64,000 nucleotides of DNA from Phytophthora colocasiae (GCA_018806915.1 JAGKQI010000101.1:1364001-1428000); one strand, 5' to 3'. Counted from the stretch's first letter, positions 11,600-22,268 are shown. Made by a program: numbers and translations. Notes: generated from the letters alone by a model not told the origin.

Positions 11600-13027
11600 A
11601 TGACAAGCGACTCGCAAAAGCGTCTGCGTACCAATGAAGCAGGTGCATCTACTGATGCAGCTGAGACTCAATGTGTCAATGAATACAATGGCTACAGTCT
11701 TCCAGAGGATAATTTGGCCATTGAACGCATTCCCGTTGGCAGTGTCAGTCCTCAGGAATTCTTCGCCAAGTACGTATGTACTCGCACGCCTGTGGTGTTA
11801 ACCGGGTATTTGCAAGACGAGGAGTTTTCAGCTCCTAATAAATGGTCGACATCAGACGACCGACTGATTGAGCTTGCAGGAGACACGAAGCTAACGGTGG
11901 AGCGTCGAGGAGACATCAAGGAGAAGTTTGGCAAGGGAATTGCAGTGGAAATGCCATTCCGAGAGCTATTGAAGCTCATTGCGTCCGGTGACGAGATGCA
12001 CTACTTGACGACGCAGGAAGTGGCGTTCGAAGAAGACGGACGACCGGAGATTATGGCTCCTTTCATGAAAAAACTGCAGCAGGACTTCCCATTACGCCCA
12101 AAGCTTATGGGTCATTTGATCCCGCAAAACATCAACATGTGGATGGGGAACAACAAGCACGGGTCGTCTACTGGACTGCATCATGATCATCATGACAATT
12201 TGTACATTTTGATGCGTGGTAAGAAGCGTTTCCGTCTTTATTCGCCTGGAGATGCAGACAAAATGTATGTGCGTGGACGGATGTCGCACGTGCATCCGAA
12301 CGGGTTGATTAACTACGTCGGAAAGGAAACTACCCCATACGGAGCTGATCCAGCTGCCGAACGTGAAGCTCTTGCTTCGATCGAGAGAAATGAAGCAGAA
12401 TTGGAGCTGGTAGAAGCGGAAAAAGCTGTGGAAAATGGAGAACCGGGAGCTGAAGATCGTCTTGAAGAAGCTGAAGAGCGTCTGCAGAAGGCTATGTTCA
12501 GTGTACTGCAAGCTGATAATAGTGAAGATGAAGGTGACGAGTATGAAGATGGAGCGTTCCATTTTGAAGAGAGTGAGGCTGAAGGTGATGATGAAAGTGA
12601 AGTGGAAGAGTTGGATGAACTGGCGCTGGACCCTGAAGAACAGCAAGAGGAGAACAAGAAGAATTCTACCAAACGCGATGTCACTCAGACGGAGATCACG
12701 TATCCTGTGAGTTTCAGTCAGGTTGACACATTCCGGTTACGTGAAGGAGAACAGGCAGAAAAAGAACTTCATGCTGAGTTCCCCAAGTTTAATCAGGCGA
12801 AGGTGGCCTTCTGCGACTTGGAAGTGGGGGATATGCTATTCCTTCCGGCTTCGTGGTTCCATGAGGTTGAATCGTTTGGTTCTGCACTGGGAAATGGACA
12901 TTTGGCTTTGAACTATTGGTATCAACCACCAGACCAACTTGCACCTGATCATTTTGCGTCTCCGTACTCGTCTCCCTTTTGGGAACGTGACTGGGAACAG
13001 CGTTTTGCAAGCCACGAAGACAAATAA
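11600..13027 (+). CDS. JmjC/cupin_8 2-oxoglutarate oxygenase
   Basis: Intronless, 475 residues, with the start at the only sensible ATG (MTSDSQKR). The Fe(II)-binding HxD appears in LHHDHHDNLYILMRG around residue 193. The 2-oxoglutarate lysine candidate follows in KKRFRLYSP, and the distal histidine is in PASWFHEVES near residue 417, followed by LNYWYQPP. This is the layout of small JmjC proteins such as the JMJD7/HSPBAP1/TYW5 group, which hydroxylate or process proteins or tRNA; the substrate cannot be told. Between the two metal-binding halves lies an unusual insertion of about 120 residues rich in Glu and Asp (residues about 255-355), predicted to be a charged helix. It is probably an oomycete-specific elaboration. 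Confidence 0.88.
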   Translation: MTSDSQKRLRTNEAGASTDAAETQCVNEYNGYSLPEDNLAIERIPVGSVSPQEFFAKYVCTRTPVVLTGYLQDEEFSAPNKWSTSDDRLIELAGDTKLTVERRGDIKEKFGKGIAVEMPFRELLKLIASGDEMHYLTTQEVAFEEDGRPEIMAPFMKKLQQDFPLRPKLMGHLIPQNINMWMGNNKHGSSTGLHHDHHDNLYILMRGKKRFRLYSPGDADKMYVRGRMSHVHPNGLINYVGKETTPYGADPAAEREALASIERNEAELELVEAEKAVENGEPGAEDRLEEAEERLQKAMFSVLQADNSEDEGDEYEDGAFHFEESEAEGDDESEVEELDELALDPEEQQEENKKNSTKRDVTQTEITYPVSFSQVDTFRLREGEQAEKELHAEFPKFNQAKVAFCDLEVGDMLFLPASWFHEVESFGSALGNGHLALNYWYQPPDQLAPDHFASPYSSPFWERDWEQRFASHEDK

Positions 13028-13138
13028 ACAATCAATTTTTCATGTTCGAGCTTTACTGTTGTGTTCGACCAAAGGAACTCGTGGTCCTTTCCACGAACTC
13101 TGGTATGATGGGGTCTACTACTGCTGCAAGCAATGTAA

Positions 13139-13255
13139 GCCTCGATTGTGGACGTGTGTTCTCCACCATTAGACTTTTTGGTGGAGAGAATCTTCAGTGA
13201 CGAGGAGCTTTTCGAGCTTCTTGACTTCACATTAAACGATCCAGTCGCGTTGTAG
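13139..13255 (+). pseudogene. Relic C-terminus of a third Myb paralogue
   Basis: One frame reads VDVCSPPLDFLVERIFSDEE then LFELLDFTLNDPVAL and a stop. This aligns with the C-terminus of the next gene (LCSPPSDILVGSFLNDEDLFELID). Upstream of 13139 the frame is closed by TAA and no Myb domain remains. It marks a former extra member of this tandem family. Confidence 0.7.
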
Positions 13256-13325
13256 TCAGTCAATGCACTGAATCGTGTTACGTGACGTTGTCCCTCCCTT
13301 TGGGTTCACTAGTCCCTACAAGACC

Positions 13326-14477
13326 ATGTACATATTCCGGCGCAAGAAGACCATCAGCTACTGGATACGGGGGCCCGATGGCAAGTGGATAAAGGGGATT
13401 CCCGATGCAACTGACATTCTGGAAGCTCTGGAGATGACTAGGCCATGCCTCTCAACGGAAGATCCGGTGTGGACACCAGAGGAGCATGAGGCTTTTGTGC
13501 AGGAGCTTAAGAACTATCCAATGGGGGATTACGAATTGATCGCGGAAACGATTGGAACGAAATCTACAGCTCAAGTGACGAGTTACGGCATCAAATGCTG
13601 GGAATCGGACGAGTATCAACAGGTTTTTGCAAATCGGCGACAAAGGAGAGCTACGAGACCTAAACATCAAGTCAGGAAATGGCTGAGAGCTGCGTTAAAG
13701 TGGTGTGGAGAAGCACTTTCTTTTCGGTGTTTCCGGTCACGATATCATGACGAGACTCAAGCAGGGGAGATTTTCGACACAGAGAATCGATATGTTCCGG
13801 GGGTTTTCGACACAGAGTTACTTCGTCCACGTTCTAGAGCTGGCCCTGTACCTTGTGGATCAGTTTATATAACCCCAGAGGAAAAAGATGAAGATGACTC
13901 GGACATGAGACTTGCTCATTTAGCAGCCGAGCAGATTGAATGGTACGAATCTGGAGGATCCAAATCTACACCGAAGATTCGATCGATCGAGAAGAAAACT
14001 GGACCGTGGACGAAAGAAGAGCATGAAAGGTATTGTGAAGCACTGGAATTGTATCGCTACGGCTCGTGGAAGCTGATAGCAGATTATATTAAATCGAGAA
14101 CGGATCGTCAAGTCATGAGCCACGCGCAAAGCATTCGTGCAAAGCGAAAACGAGCTGAAAAACGAGAGAAACAGCAGAATATGGCGAAAGGAGTACCGAC
14201 AAAAGTCTCAAAAACAGCAGAAGGTGGACGAGTTGACCGAAAAATGCAAAGACTAACACCAACTATCGATACATCGCAAGAAGGAAGACATAGCCTCGAA
14301 GTGGCTGAAGAAATCGGGAAAGTATGCACTACACGACCATTGTCAAGTTTTAAACCATCCAACTCGCCACTTTGCTCTCCACCATCGGATATTTTGGTAG
14401 GAAGCTTCCTCAACGACGAAGATTTGTTCGAGCTCATTGATACTCCGTCACCAATAGGAGATACATTCACGTTGTAG
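13326..14477 (+). CDS. SHAQKYF-type Myb-like transcription factor 1
   Basis: The start is taken at MYIFRRKKTI because the longer open frame begins with GTG. It has 383 residues and no intron. It has two SANT/Myb-like units. The first (WTPEEHEAFVQELKNYPMGD ...) is degenerate. The second (GPWTKEEHERYCEALELYRY ... ) has regularly spaced tryptophans and ends in SHAQSIRAK, the oomycete version of the SHAQKYF signature. The C-terminus carries an acidic LNDEDLFELID motif that resembles an activation segment. Such proteins bind DNA as single-Myb factors in plants and protists. Neighbour 14555-15721 is a clear paralogue, and a dead third copy lies upstream. Confidence 0.85.
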   Translation: MYIFRRKKTISYWIRGPDGKWIKGIPDATDILEALEMTRPCLSTEDPVWTPEEHEAFVQELKNYPMGDYELIAETIGTKSTAQVTSYGIKCWESDEYQQVFANRRQRRATRPKHQVRKWLRAALKWCGEALSFRCFRSRYHDETQAGEIFDTENRYVPGVFDTELLRPRSRAGPVPCGSVYITPEEKDEDDSDMRLAHLAAEQIEWYESGGSKSTPKIRSIEKKTGPWTKEEHERYCEALELYRYGSWKLIADYIKSRTDRQVMSHAQSIRAKRKRAEKREKQQNMAKGVPTKVSKTAEGGRVDRKMQRLTPTIDTSQEGRHSLEVAEEIGKVCTTRPLSSFKPSNSPLCSPPSDILVGSFLNDEDLFELIDTPSPIGDTFTL

Positions 14478-14554
14478 TTGCATCATGCAACTGTAGGAAT
14501 AGGATATTATCCAGCACGTGGACAAAAATCCGGCACTGGTACAATTCCAGTGAC

Positions 14555-15721
14555 ATGTACCGCTTTGAATGCATACCTTCGGCTCAGCTTCCCGTCATTT
14601 TCCCATTTGCATTCAATGACATGAGTCGTCCAAGCAGCAGCAGCAGTAGCACATGGACCCGAGGCAGCGACACCAAGTGGATAATGCCCGAAAACCAGAA
14701 ACCGACTCGAATTATCCTGTCAACTTTGAAAGTTAAAGTGATGCCAATGGAACGAGGATATCCTGCACTTGGTACTTCTGGAGAAACAGCTCTAAAACAA
14801 CGTCATCGATTCGGGAAGTGGCTCAAAACATCGTTCCAATGGTGCGTTAAAGCGTTGACGTTGCGTTGCTTGTGGAAAAAACCCACAACGTTCACGGAAG
14901 CGATTGCAACATCCACCCAAGTCCCCGCGATGCAGAGCAAACCGATCATCTCCAGGAACAACCAAAGAAGTTCGGCGTCTATCGAGTTTCCAGTGATTCA
15001 AGTACCTGAAAAATCTCTAGACGATGAGTTCAACATGAGAAGTGCTCGTTTAGCTGCTAGAGAGAGTGAATGGTGCGGTGCTAAGAGATTATTGACACCA
15101 ACTCGAGATCCGGTCAAGAAATCCGGGATTTGGAGTCCGGACGAGCACGAACGGTACTGTGAAGCATTGGAGATGTATCGCTATGGGTCTTGGAAGCAGA
15201 TTGCAGCTTATGTCGGCAGTAGGACGGAACGACAGGTGTTAAGTCACGCACAAAGTATCCGTGCACGCAAGGAGAAGAAGCAGCCTCGAACTGCTGTAAA
15301 AAGTCAGGAAATGTGGCGGAATTTATTCACAGAAACGCGAAAATCTACACCGGAAGAGCTACTGGCGGCGTCTATGGCTGATACTTCGCCACCAAAGTCG
15401 TTATTAGGCTTGGATCGCCCATCTGAAGTCAATTTCTCAACTGATACCATTACGGATTTCCCGTCGATGGACTTGAGTTTCGAGCTGAATATTGAGGACT
15501 TCGATGTTGTCGAAGCAAATGAAGAGCCGAAAACTGACGCATGGGAGGAGTTTACTCGAAACAAGCGCTCAAGGCCAAACTCCGATGTGAGTATAACGTT
15601 TGATGGCTTGCTGACGTCCTCATCAATGGAAATGCTGCTGGATGGTATCCTTAGTGACGACGATCTACACGAAATCCTTGAGGTTTCATCCACCCAGTCC
15701 GAAATCCAATCAAGCATGTGA
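14555..15721 (+). CDS. SHAQKYF-type Myb-like transcription factor 2
   Basis: It has 388 residues and no intron. The N-terminus matches paralogue 1 (TWTRGSDTKWI versus YWIRGPDGKWI), as does the RFGKWLKTSFQWCVKALTLR block. The first SANT unit of paralogue 1 is missing here. The single remaining Myb unit (SGIWSPDEHERYCEALEMYR...) ends in SHAQSIRARK. The C-terminus again ends in an acidic LSDDDLHEILE motif. Tandem duplication followed by loss of one domain is inferred. An alternative start is the ATG at about 14621 (MSRPSSSS). It converges on the FYVE gene with only 82 bp between stops. Confidence 0.85.
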   Translation: MYRFECIPSAQLPVIFPFAFNDMSRPSSSSSSTWTRGSDTKWIMPENQKPTRIILSTLKVKVMPMERGYPALGTSGETALKQRHRFGKWLKTSFQWCVKALTLRCLWKKPTTFTEAIATSTQVPAMQSKPIISRNNQRSSASIEFPVIQVPEKSLDDEFNMRSARLAARESEWCGAKRLLTPTRDPVKKSGIWSPDEHERYCEALEMYRYGSWKQIAAYVGSRTERQVLSHAQSIRARKEKKQPRTAVKSQEMWRNLFTETRKSTPEELLAASMADTSPPKSLLGLDRPSEVNFSTDTITDFPSMDLSFELNIEDFDVVEANEEPKTDAWEEFTRNKRSRPNSDVSITFDGLLTSSSMEMLLDGILSDDDLHEILEVSSTQSEIQSSM

Positions 15722-15803
15722 GTATGTACAGATCATAAATGAATGTAATGCGTTTAACGTGTTACGGTAGTGGAGAAGTTCTCCATAAATGACAGGTCTA
15801 GCT

Positions 15804-17720
15804 TCACTCAGTTTCTAAGAGGGAGCCATTCGCCCGGCTCGATACCACTGCAGAATGTCGAGAAAGAGAAGCAGCTGAGCGTTGACGAGCCAACGTGGCA
15901 GCAGATGCGAATGCCGACACTGCGATCAATGATTCCTCCGTTATACTTTGCTCGGTGATAGTAGCGATCATTTCTGAAGGATTTTCGAATCCCATGGTCT
16001 CCGATCGAGCTCGCAGTCCTCCTTCTCCCCACAGTTTCCATTGACTGGATGATCTCGATAGAGGAGACTCGCATCGTCCAGTTGGCTTCTTGACCATCGA
16101 AGGCATCGAAGCTGTTGCGACTAAACGTCTCTGAGTGGAACGATTTCTTTGCCTGGATTCTGCGGTTTTCTGTTGAATAGTTTCATTTCCACGTTGACGA
16201 GCTGCAAGTCTAGTAGCTGTGGAATAGCTACTAGGAGGTGAAGCCACTGCCAGTGCTGGTAACGAATCGTCCAGCTGCGAAATGATCCATTGTGGTCTCT
16301 GGTTTGCCACCAACACACTGTTATCAGCTTCGTTACTGAGAGGCACTTGGATACTTGGTCCTCCACCGTACATCTCTAAGAAAGTTACCCAAACTTCCTG
16401 GCTCACAACTCGATAGTCACCTCCTCCATGTCTTCCTCTACCTCGTTGTAGCTGAGATTTAGGGACTAATTCCCCATTCACAAAGTCCAATAACGCGTAA
16501 TTGGTCACGGGCCCTGGTCGAGGAGGTCTTGCTAGTCGACATTTCATACTTGACTTGTTCCGACTTGATCCACGACGAGAGAGTTGAGTTGTAGACAAGT
16601 TTGATGTTGCATCGCCACCACTTGTGGAGTCTACACGGACGTACTGCAGCCACTGTTCGAGCCATGCAGAACTGATAACGAATTGTCGACCACGAGGTTT
16701 CTCCACTGCCGCTCGTACTTGAGAACTGGCTCGTGCACTTAAAATCTCGTCCAGTTCTTCAGCACGTGTGACTGAAAGTCGAAGTGGGAAATGATGGGTC
16801 GTTCCTCTCGATCGTTGGTCCAATTGCAATGCCTTTGTAGATTCGAGAAAGAACTCTTCATCCTCCACATCACTGTCTGTAAGTACCATTCCAGTGCGTC
16901 TTAACCAAGGAGAGGGGCGTTCTACCTCCACTTCCACTACAGATCGAGATGAGGTGATTGATCTGGGCAAAGCAGCAGATTGCGCTGAGGAAACAGCGAT
17001 AGTGAACCGCTTCACCCGAGGATCATCTTGTGCTGCCATGTTACGTAGAGTACTGGCACACGCACTACATGTGCGTTGAGGAGCTCCATCCTTGATCAAT
17101 CGATGTTGACTGGGAGCTGAACCCGTAAAAGGAAGATATGTTCGATCATGAGAACAATTCGCACACACGAGATGGCCACACAACCGACAGTGATGTCGTC
17201 GACGTGTGAGGGTGAAGGATGTAAGGCAAATCTGGCAACGTGAACTCGCTGTATCTGGTACCCAATTCGCTGCAGCCTCCGGGTGGGAATAGTAACAATG
17301 AGGCTCCATCTTCCACGGGTAGAATGAAATTGAGTACATGACAGTAGCATGACGAGCTTCCGGCTTCGTCTTTGGAGTGAACCTCCTCCATATATGAAGT
17401 GACGACTTGGAACGGGACAGTTCGGCGTCATCCGTCTCGTCCCCACTGTTGCTGTCATTGCCAGGTTGTTCCTTGTCGCTGTGCTTCGGATGGATGGTCA
17501 ACACTTCCACTACGTCATCGCTGTCGTCCACGTCGTCCTGATTGGCACTTGAGCCTGCTTTTCGTCGACCGTTTGCCTCGTTTCCCGTCCGCTTCGTACG
17601 TGGACGCCAAGCTTTAAGCCCCGATAGAAAACTCGAAGCTCGAGGAAGCGATTCCTGACGCTGGTTCGAAACAATGACGGGCTGCGACGCCCGACGACGA
17701 GGATATCTCTTGTCCAACAT
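15804..17720 (-). CDS. FYVE zinc-finger protein
   Basis: Intronless, 638 residues. A FYVE-type finger lies at about residues 153-235. It has the WVPD lead, paired CxxC motifs (CQICLTSF, CRLCGHLVCANC, CSAC) and the phosphoinositide-binding RRRHHCRLCG core. The usual RVC motif is replaced by RTC. Such fingers bind phosphatidylinositol 3-phosphate on endosomes. The rest is low-complexity and basic or serine-rich with no other domain I recognise. A conserved-looking block, EVWVTFLEMYGGGPSIQVPL, lies around residue 440, the part most likely to be folded. FYVE-containing proteins are strongly expanded in oomycetes, so no orthologue is proposed. Confidence 0.85.
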   Translation of the reverse strand: MLDKRYPRRRASQPVIVSNQRQESLPRASSFLSGLKAWRPRTKRTGNEANGRRKAGSSANQDDVDDSDDVVEVLTIHPKHSDKEQPGNDSNSGDETDDAELSRSKSSLHIWRRFTPKTKPEARHATVMYSISFYPWKMEPHCYYSHPEAAANWVPDTASSRCQICLTSFTLTRRRHHCRLCGHLVCANCSHDRTYLPFTGSAPSQHRLIKDGAPQRTCSACASTLRNMAAQDDPRVKRFTIAVSSAQSAALPRSITSSRSVVEVEVERPSPWLRRTGMVLTDSDVEDEEFFLESTKALQLDQRSRGTTHHFPLRLSVTRAEELDEILSARASSQVRAAVEKPRGRQFVISSAWLEQWLQYVRVDSTSGGDATSNLSTTQLSRRGSSRNKSSMKCRLARPPRPGPVTNYALLDFVNGELVPKSQLQRGRGRHGGGDYRVVSQEVWVTFLEMYGGGPSIQVPLSNEADNSVLVANQRPQWIISQLDDSLPALAVASPPSSYSTATRLAARQRGNETIQQKTAESRQRNRSTQRRLVATASMPSMVKKPTGRCESPLSRSSSQWKLWGEGGLRARSETMGFENPSEMIATITEQSITEESLIAVSAFASAATLARQRSAASLSRHSAVVSSRANGSLLETE

Positions 17721-18249
17721 CTCAAGTCCTTAGTGGCGTCAGGAAACCCACCCACCCAGTCACCCAGTGGAAAAGACGCAAATGGAGACACAAAGAGCAG
17801 GGGATAACTGCAAACACGTCGTACGACATTGTCAGGTTCAATAGGGCACGGAAGTTCGTTTCAACGTTCTCGAAAGAAAAACGCCAAAAAGTCGTCGCAA
17901 GTAAAAGTACAAAAAGTTCTCACCGAATGCAAAGAGCGAGTTTTGCATCAAATACTTGGAACCATCAGTCAATGGTGATGACCAGAACTAACTAAGTCAA
18001 TATCTTTAGATGACAACGAGGATACTGGAACTTCCGACAAAGGTGCATGTTGCAAATATCAAGGCAAAAAATTCGGCTCTCTCTCTTACCAGTGGCGAAA
18101 TGAAACTGTTTGTGCGAAGTTTCTGATACTTTTCCGCACTTGTTTGTCACTTTGTCGATCCATAATTTGCCGTCGAACCATCGTGTGGCAAGTTGAAAAC
18201 CGGCTTCTGGGCGTTTCATATATGCATAACGTTAACTACCAAAACTACA
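17721..18249. other. Intergenic stretch, promoter side of the FYVE gene
   Basis: 529 bp without a supported gene. A short open frame at 17992-18219 on the minus strand has no recognisable domain. It should contain the FYVE promoter and the 3' end of the membrane-protein gene. Confidence 0.4.
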
Positions 18250-21242
18250 CTACACACCATGGGTCGGGTGTACTGGGGCGTTCCACCTCGCTATAGATCG
18301 AGGAACGAAAAATCCTCGACGTGTAGGAGATGAATCTTCGGACTTTGTCACAGTCGGAGGTGAAAAATGTTCATCAAAGCATCCAGCACTACAAAGAAGT
18401 ACAACACATTTTCGATCACGTTAGTAAATGGTGATACGCATTCAGCCACGTACATACCTTTCCATTTGACGTATGAGTTGCTTGTACACTTCACAGCAGT
18501 CTGTCACGAGTCCGGCCTGCACAATATCGTCAGATCACCACCAACATATCATCTTTGTCCACGTACATGAACAATGACATCAACCAAGAGTCCATTTGTA
18601 GCGTCGTAGGTAACTTGGGTGCGCACCGGTGGAGCAATAAACTGTTCCCAGTTTTGACGCACGCGCACAAAGAACTCCATCCATGTTTGGCATTTCGGAG
18701 CGACGGCCGACTCGCTCCACAGAACCTTAACGACTCGGATTGACCCTCGGACATTCGCCTTTCGAGACTCAAGAACTCGTTTTCGACGACGAGTACTAGT
18801 ACACCTCCCGCGACTTATTGGAGCTGGTTCATCTTCAACAGGAGTGAGTTCATCCAGTGGCGTCCGTAGAAACTGTTCAACTGCTGCGACGTTGATACTC
18901 CGAGGGGCATTGGCAAATACCATTCGTTGCGTTCGAGATAATCGGCGAGAAGCGATTCGAAGTCCCTTTCGTAATATCCACAAGACCACAAAGAACCAAA
19001 TCATGTCGATGCTGAACCAGAGCGCTGGATAGTCGATGAACTTCTCCGCCATTGTGTCTTTCATCCACTGAAGTGATGGCACATTCGCTTCGTCCATACC
19101 GAGGAGATTTCCATCCGTAATACGATCGAGGATCTCAAAAGCCAAGATCCCGGCAAACAGAATGAGTAGAACATCAAAAGACCCCGTCAATGAGCGCTGG
19201 TTGCCACGTGTAGCTTCGGCTAGAACACCAACATTGCGTTCCACTCCGAGTACTAACCCTTCGAGTATCACCTTTGCCATGGTTCCATTTTGACTTTGCA
19301 CTTGTTTCAACTTTGCACGGAAGCCCCGAAGTAGTTTAGCAAGGTCTTTGCATCTCATTTCCAAGTCTTTGTGTGTTTTTCGTAGCTGTAAATGGTCATA
19401 GAGGGCCGCACCTCCGCCTGTGGGGTCATCGGTTGCTGGTGTGGGTCGACACGGAATTGTTTGGGCCAAACCGTGTAGTGACTCCCGTAAGAGTTCGAGA
19501 ATTTCCTCCAGAAGCACAAGGTCATGCGCACAACGACTCACTCGATCTCGCATATCGTCCATGGCCTCTGGATTCATCTCGAAACTCGTCATATAGTTCC
19601 TCGCCCGAGCCAAGACGTCACCCAGAATGAAAGTCCGTTTGAAGAAGAAGCGTACGACCAATTCTCGAGATAATAACGCCAAATGAGCTACCAGCAGCGG
19701 TTCGTGCTTGTTGGCGTTTGGACCGGCGAGCAACATCCCGTCGTGTCCAACCAGCAACTTGTCGTCTTTGCCAATGTCATGAACGGAGTGAAGTTCACCT
19801 AAAACTTGTTTCAGTTCGTTTTCCTTTTCCCCACGATCGAGATACGCTCTAGCAGGCAGTTTCGGAGAGATTCCACTAGCTGTAAGTAGTGCGAATTTGT
19901 TCCTTGACCTTGCGTCACCCATGAAGAGCATATCCATCAGAGCACGTTGGTGAGGAGACAACAGATCGTTGATAATCTTGGAGGAATCCAAATCCACGTC
20001 TACTAGCAGTCGAGCGAGGTGGTCAACACATAGGAAATCAGCGGAACGGTCCATTGTAGCGTCGATTTCCATCCCGTACACAATTGATCCGTCGCCATTG
20101 AGATGCATCCCGAAACTTTCGATCTGGACGATTCCATCCTCAATTGGTGCGTAGATATCAGCCTCGAAGTTCGTGAAGCAGTCGAACTCGAAGTCCACGA
20201 TCGCGATCTTCGTGAGTCCTGGATTAATCGCCAAAGATGTGGACGTAGGTGCTTCATCCAATTCGGAAGTAAAGAGTCCTCCCTGACAACGCTCCAGGGA
20301 CCCCAATCGATCATTCAGTAGTACGATCTGGTTCGGTCCGAACGGAATCCACTCGCCCACCATCAGCCGAACGTTTTCCAGTACAATGGCAAAGGATAAA
20401 TCGGTATCTTGGATACTGCTGCCAGCTTTTTCTGCTGCTTTCCGGCATTTGTCAGCTTGCCACGCGTTGGATGAGAAATTGGCAGTTCCATTCCTCATCA
20501 GACATGACGGAAGGTAAGGACTCGACACGTACGAGACTTCCTCAATGTCAGTCACACGGGAGATGTAGACACTTCCGTCTCCACGTCGAATCCGGAAGTG
20601 TCCTTTGTCTGGGTCGTACGTGATTTTAAGCAATGAATTCTCCACTAGAACCAGCCCGGATGGGTTTGTAATCCCTGGAGGCAACGTCGCTAGTCTTGGG
20701 GATTCTGTTGGGGTACCCGGTACAGTAAGTGATGACCTTGGAGCCGTGAGGAATTCGTCCAGACGCTGGCGGTCTCGATGTGGCAGCATTGACAGTACTT
20801 TCATCCCCTCCTCCGTCACTTGATAGGCTGTAGATGGCTGGAAGTCCTCGCTGCAGGTCTTTAAAGCCTTGACAAGTTCATGTTCTCGCAGATCGTCAAT
20901 AGCTGCACGAGCGTCATGACTCATGTTAAGCCACAGTCGTCTCGACTGTCCGTCCTTGACGATGCTCGTGCACACAGGGGAGTAGTCAAATGCCAGTAAT
21001 CCATGCACAATGGCCTCGAACACCATGACTTGGAGTGGCAAACTACGTAACCATTTCTCCTCTTCGTCGGTGGAGCTTGGATACGTCGCAAAGCGAGACA
21101 GTAGATAAAGCAGACGGAGGTGGCTAGGAGTCCAATTTTTATCATCAACTTGGAGAGATCCGATCGAGTTGAGCGCTTCAAGATCCACTCGACTACTAAG
21201 ACCCAACATATCCTCACGAACACCAGATGCACGCACAGTCAT
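18250..21242 (-). CDS. Large two-helix membrane protein of unknown function
   Basis: Exons on the minus strand are 21242-18567, 18516-18458 and 18388-18250 (957 residues). The first intron has a GTACGT donor and GTGCAG acceptor. The second has GTATGT, a TTACTAAC branch site and TTTGTAG. Without them the frame would end 33 bp earlier at HVRGQR; with them it continues AGLVTDCCEVYKQLIRQMES and ends APVHPTHGV. The start is ATG at 21242 (MTVRASG). No family is recognised. Visible are a long soluble N-terminal part, helical segments rich in charged residues around 540-690, and two hydrophobic helices near residues 708-725 (DVLLILFAGILAFEIL) and 758-775 (IDMIWFFVVLWIL), followed by a basic tail. It is probably anchored in an internal membrane with its bulk cytosolic. 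Confidence 0.7.
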
Positions 21243-21377
21243 GGTCAATATACGCCAACAAGGAAGTATCTAAACTTGCACGACGCGATATTAAATTGAA
21301 GTGGTGGATATGGCTACATTTTATAATTTTTTTTTAAACAGATTGACAGCCAATCAGAACAAGCTCATCAAGCGAAA

Positions 21378-22268
21378 ATGGACGACCAGGACACGAAAGA
21401 CCGTGAACTACTTCGCCGTCATATAATTCTTATACGTGCCAATGCTCCCTTAACCGGTGACCATCCTTGCCTAATGAGAAATAACTTACTCTATTTGCTG
21501 CGTCTCGCGCCACTGACTCGAACGACTGTCGACGGCGGCGTCGAGCGGACTGCAACGGGTCATTATTATGGTCTTCCAAAGCAAAACTTTGGCGCGTTTG
21601 AAAATAAATTTGTTGCCAAGTTCGGATACTCGCAACACACAGCCAAGACGACGCTCGCTCAGGTGGTTTTCAAGAGCCTAATGAAGGGGTTTCCGCCGAC
21701 AGATGAACTGAATCCTGTTGTGAAGATTGCCATTGCATTGCCACCTTATGATCCAGATCTGATACGACAGTTGGAACATGGGCTAAGGATGTATCTCGAC
21801 AGGGAATCAGTTCGCCTTGGACAGTTCTCGCTGAAATTTGACCACGTGTACACTGATGAACAATGTGACGAGCTCTACACGATATTCCAAAAGTTCATGG
21901 ACCGCCTTGAAGAAGGACGCAAAAAGGCAATGGCTACTGTTGTGCAGGAGGATCTTCACCGAAAGCACGACATTGGAGTGCGCAGTGATTTAGAACGCGC
22001 CAATAACCGCAGAGAATACTCACGCTACGTTCATCAATACCGTCGCGTTGAAGCTCAGGAGAAAATTAGGCTGGAAAAAGCCAAAGTCGGCGAGGACGAG
22101 ATGAAAGCGCAGCTGGAGCGTCTACACTCCGAACATGAACGGCTACTGAAGTATATGAGGGATCAGCAGAAATCTGCGGTCAAGAGGATTGCACTGGACA
22201 CGCCACGGGTTAATGTCACCAAGATTTTAGCGGATGCGCTTATTGATGCCTCCAAGATGCAGGATTAA
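21378..22268 (+). CDS. Unknown protein, tandem paralogue 1
   Basis: Intronless, 296 residues, ATG start at MDDQDTKDREL. No known domain is recognised. The N-terminal two thirds look globular (LLYLLRLAPLTR, NFGAFENKFVAKFGYS). The last third is a long charged helix with heptad-like spacing, probably coiled coil. It shares the full length of the next gene, including the LLYLLRLAPLTR and FVAKFG blocks and the C-terminal KRI..DTPRVNV..ILADA motif. Upstream it is divergent from the membrane-protein gene, with only 135 bp between starts, so the two probably share a promoter region. Confidence 0.75.
   Translation: MDDQDTKDRELLRRHIILIRANAPLTGDHPCLMRNNLLYLLRLAPLTRTTVDGGVERTATGHYYGLPKQNFGAFENKFVAKFGYSQHTAKTTLAQVVFKSLMKGFPPTDELNPVVKIAIALPPYDPDLIRQLEHGLRMYLDRESVRLGQFSLKFDHVYTDEQCDELYTIFQKFMDRLEEGRKKAMATVVQEDLHRKHDIGVRSDLERANNRREYSRYVHQYRRVEAQEKIRLEKAKVGEDEMKAQLERLHSEHERLLKYMRDQQKSAVKRIALDTPRVNVTKILADALIDASKMQD

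Noticed and set aside
12092..12646. Minus-strand open frame of 184 codons inside the JmjC gene
   Set aside because: Product of the Glu-rich repeat codons read backwards (Phe/Ser/Leu-rich); shadow.
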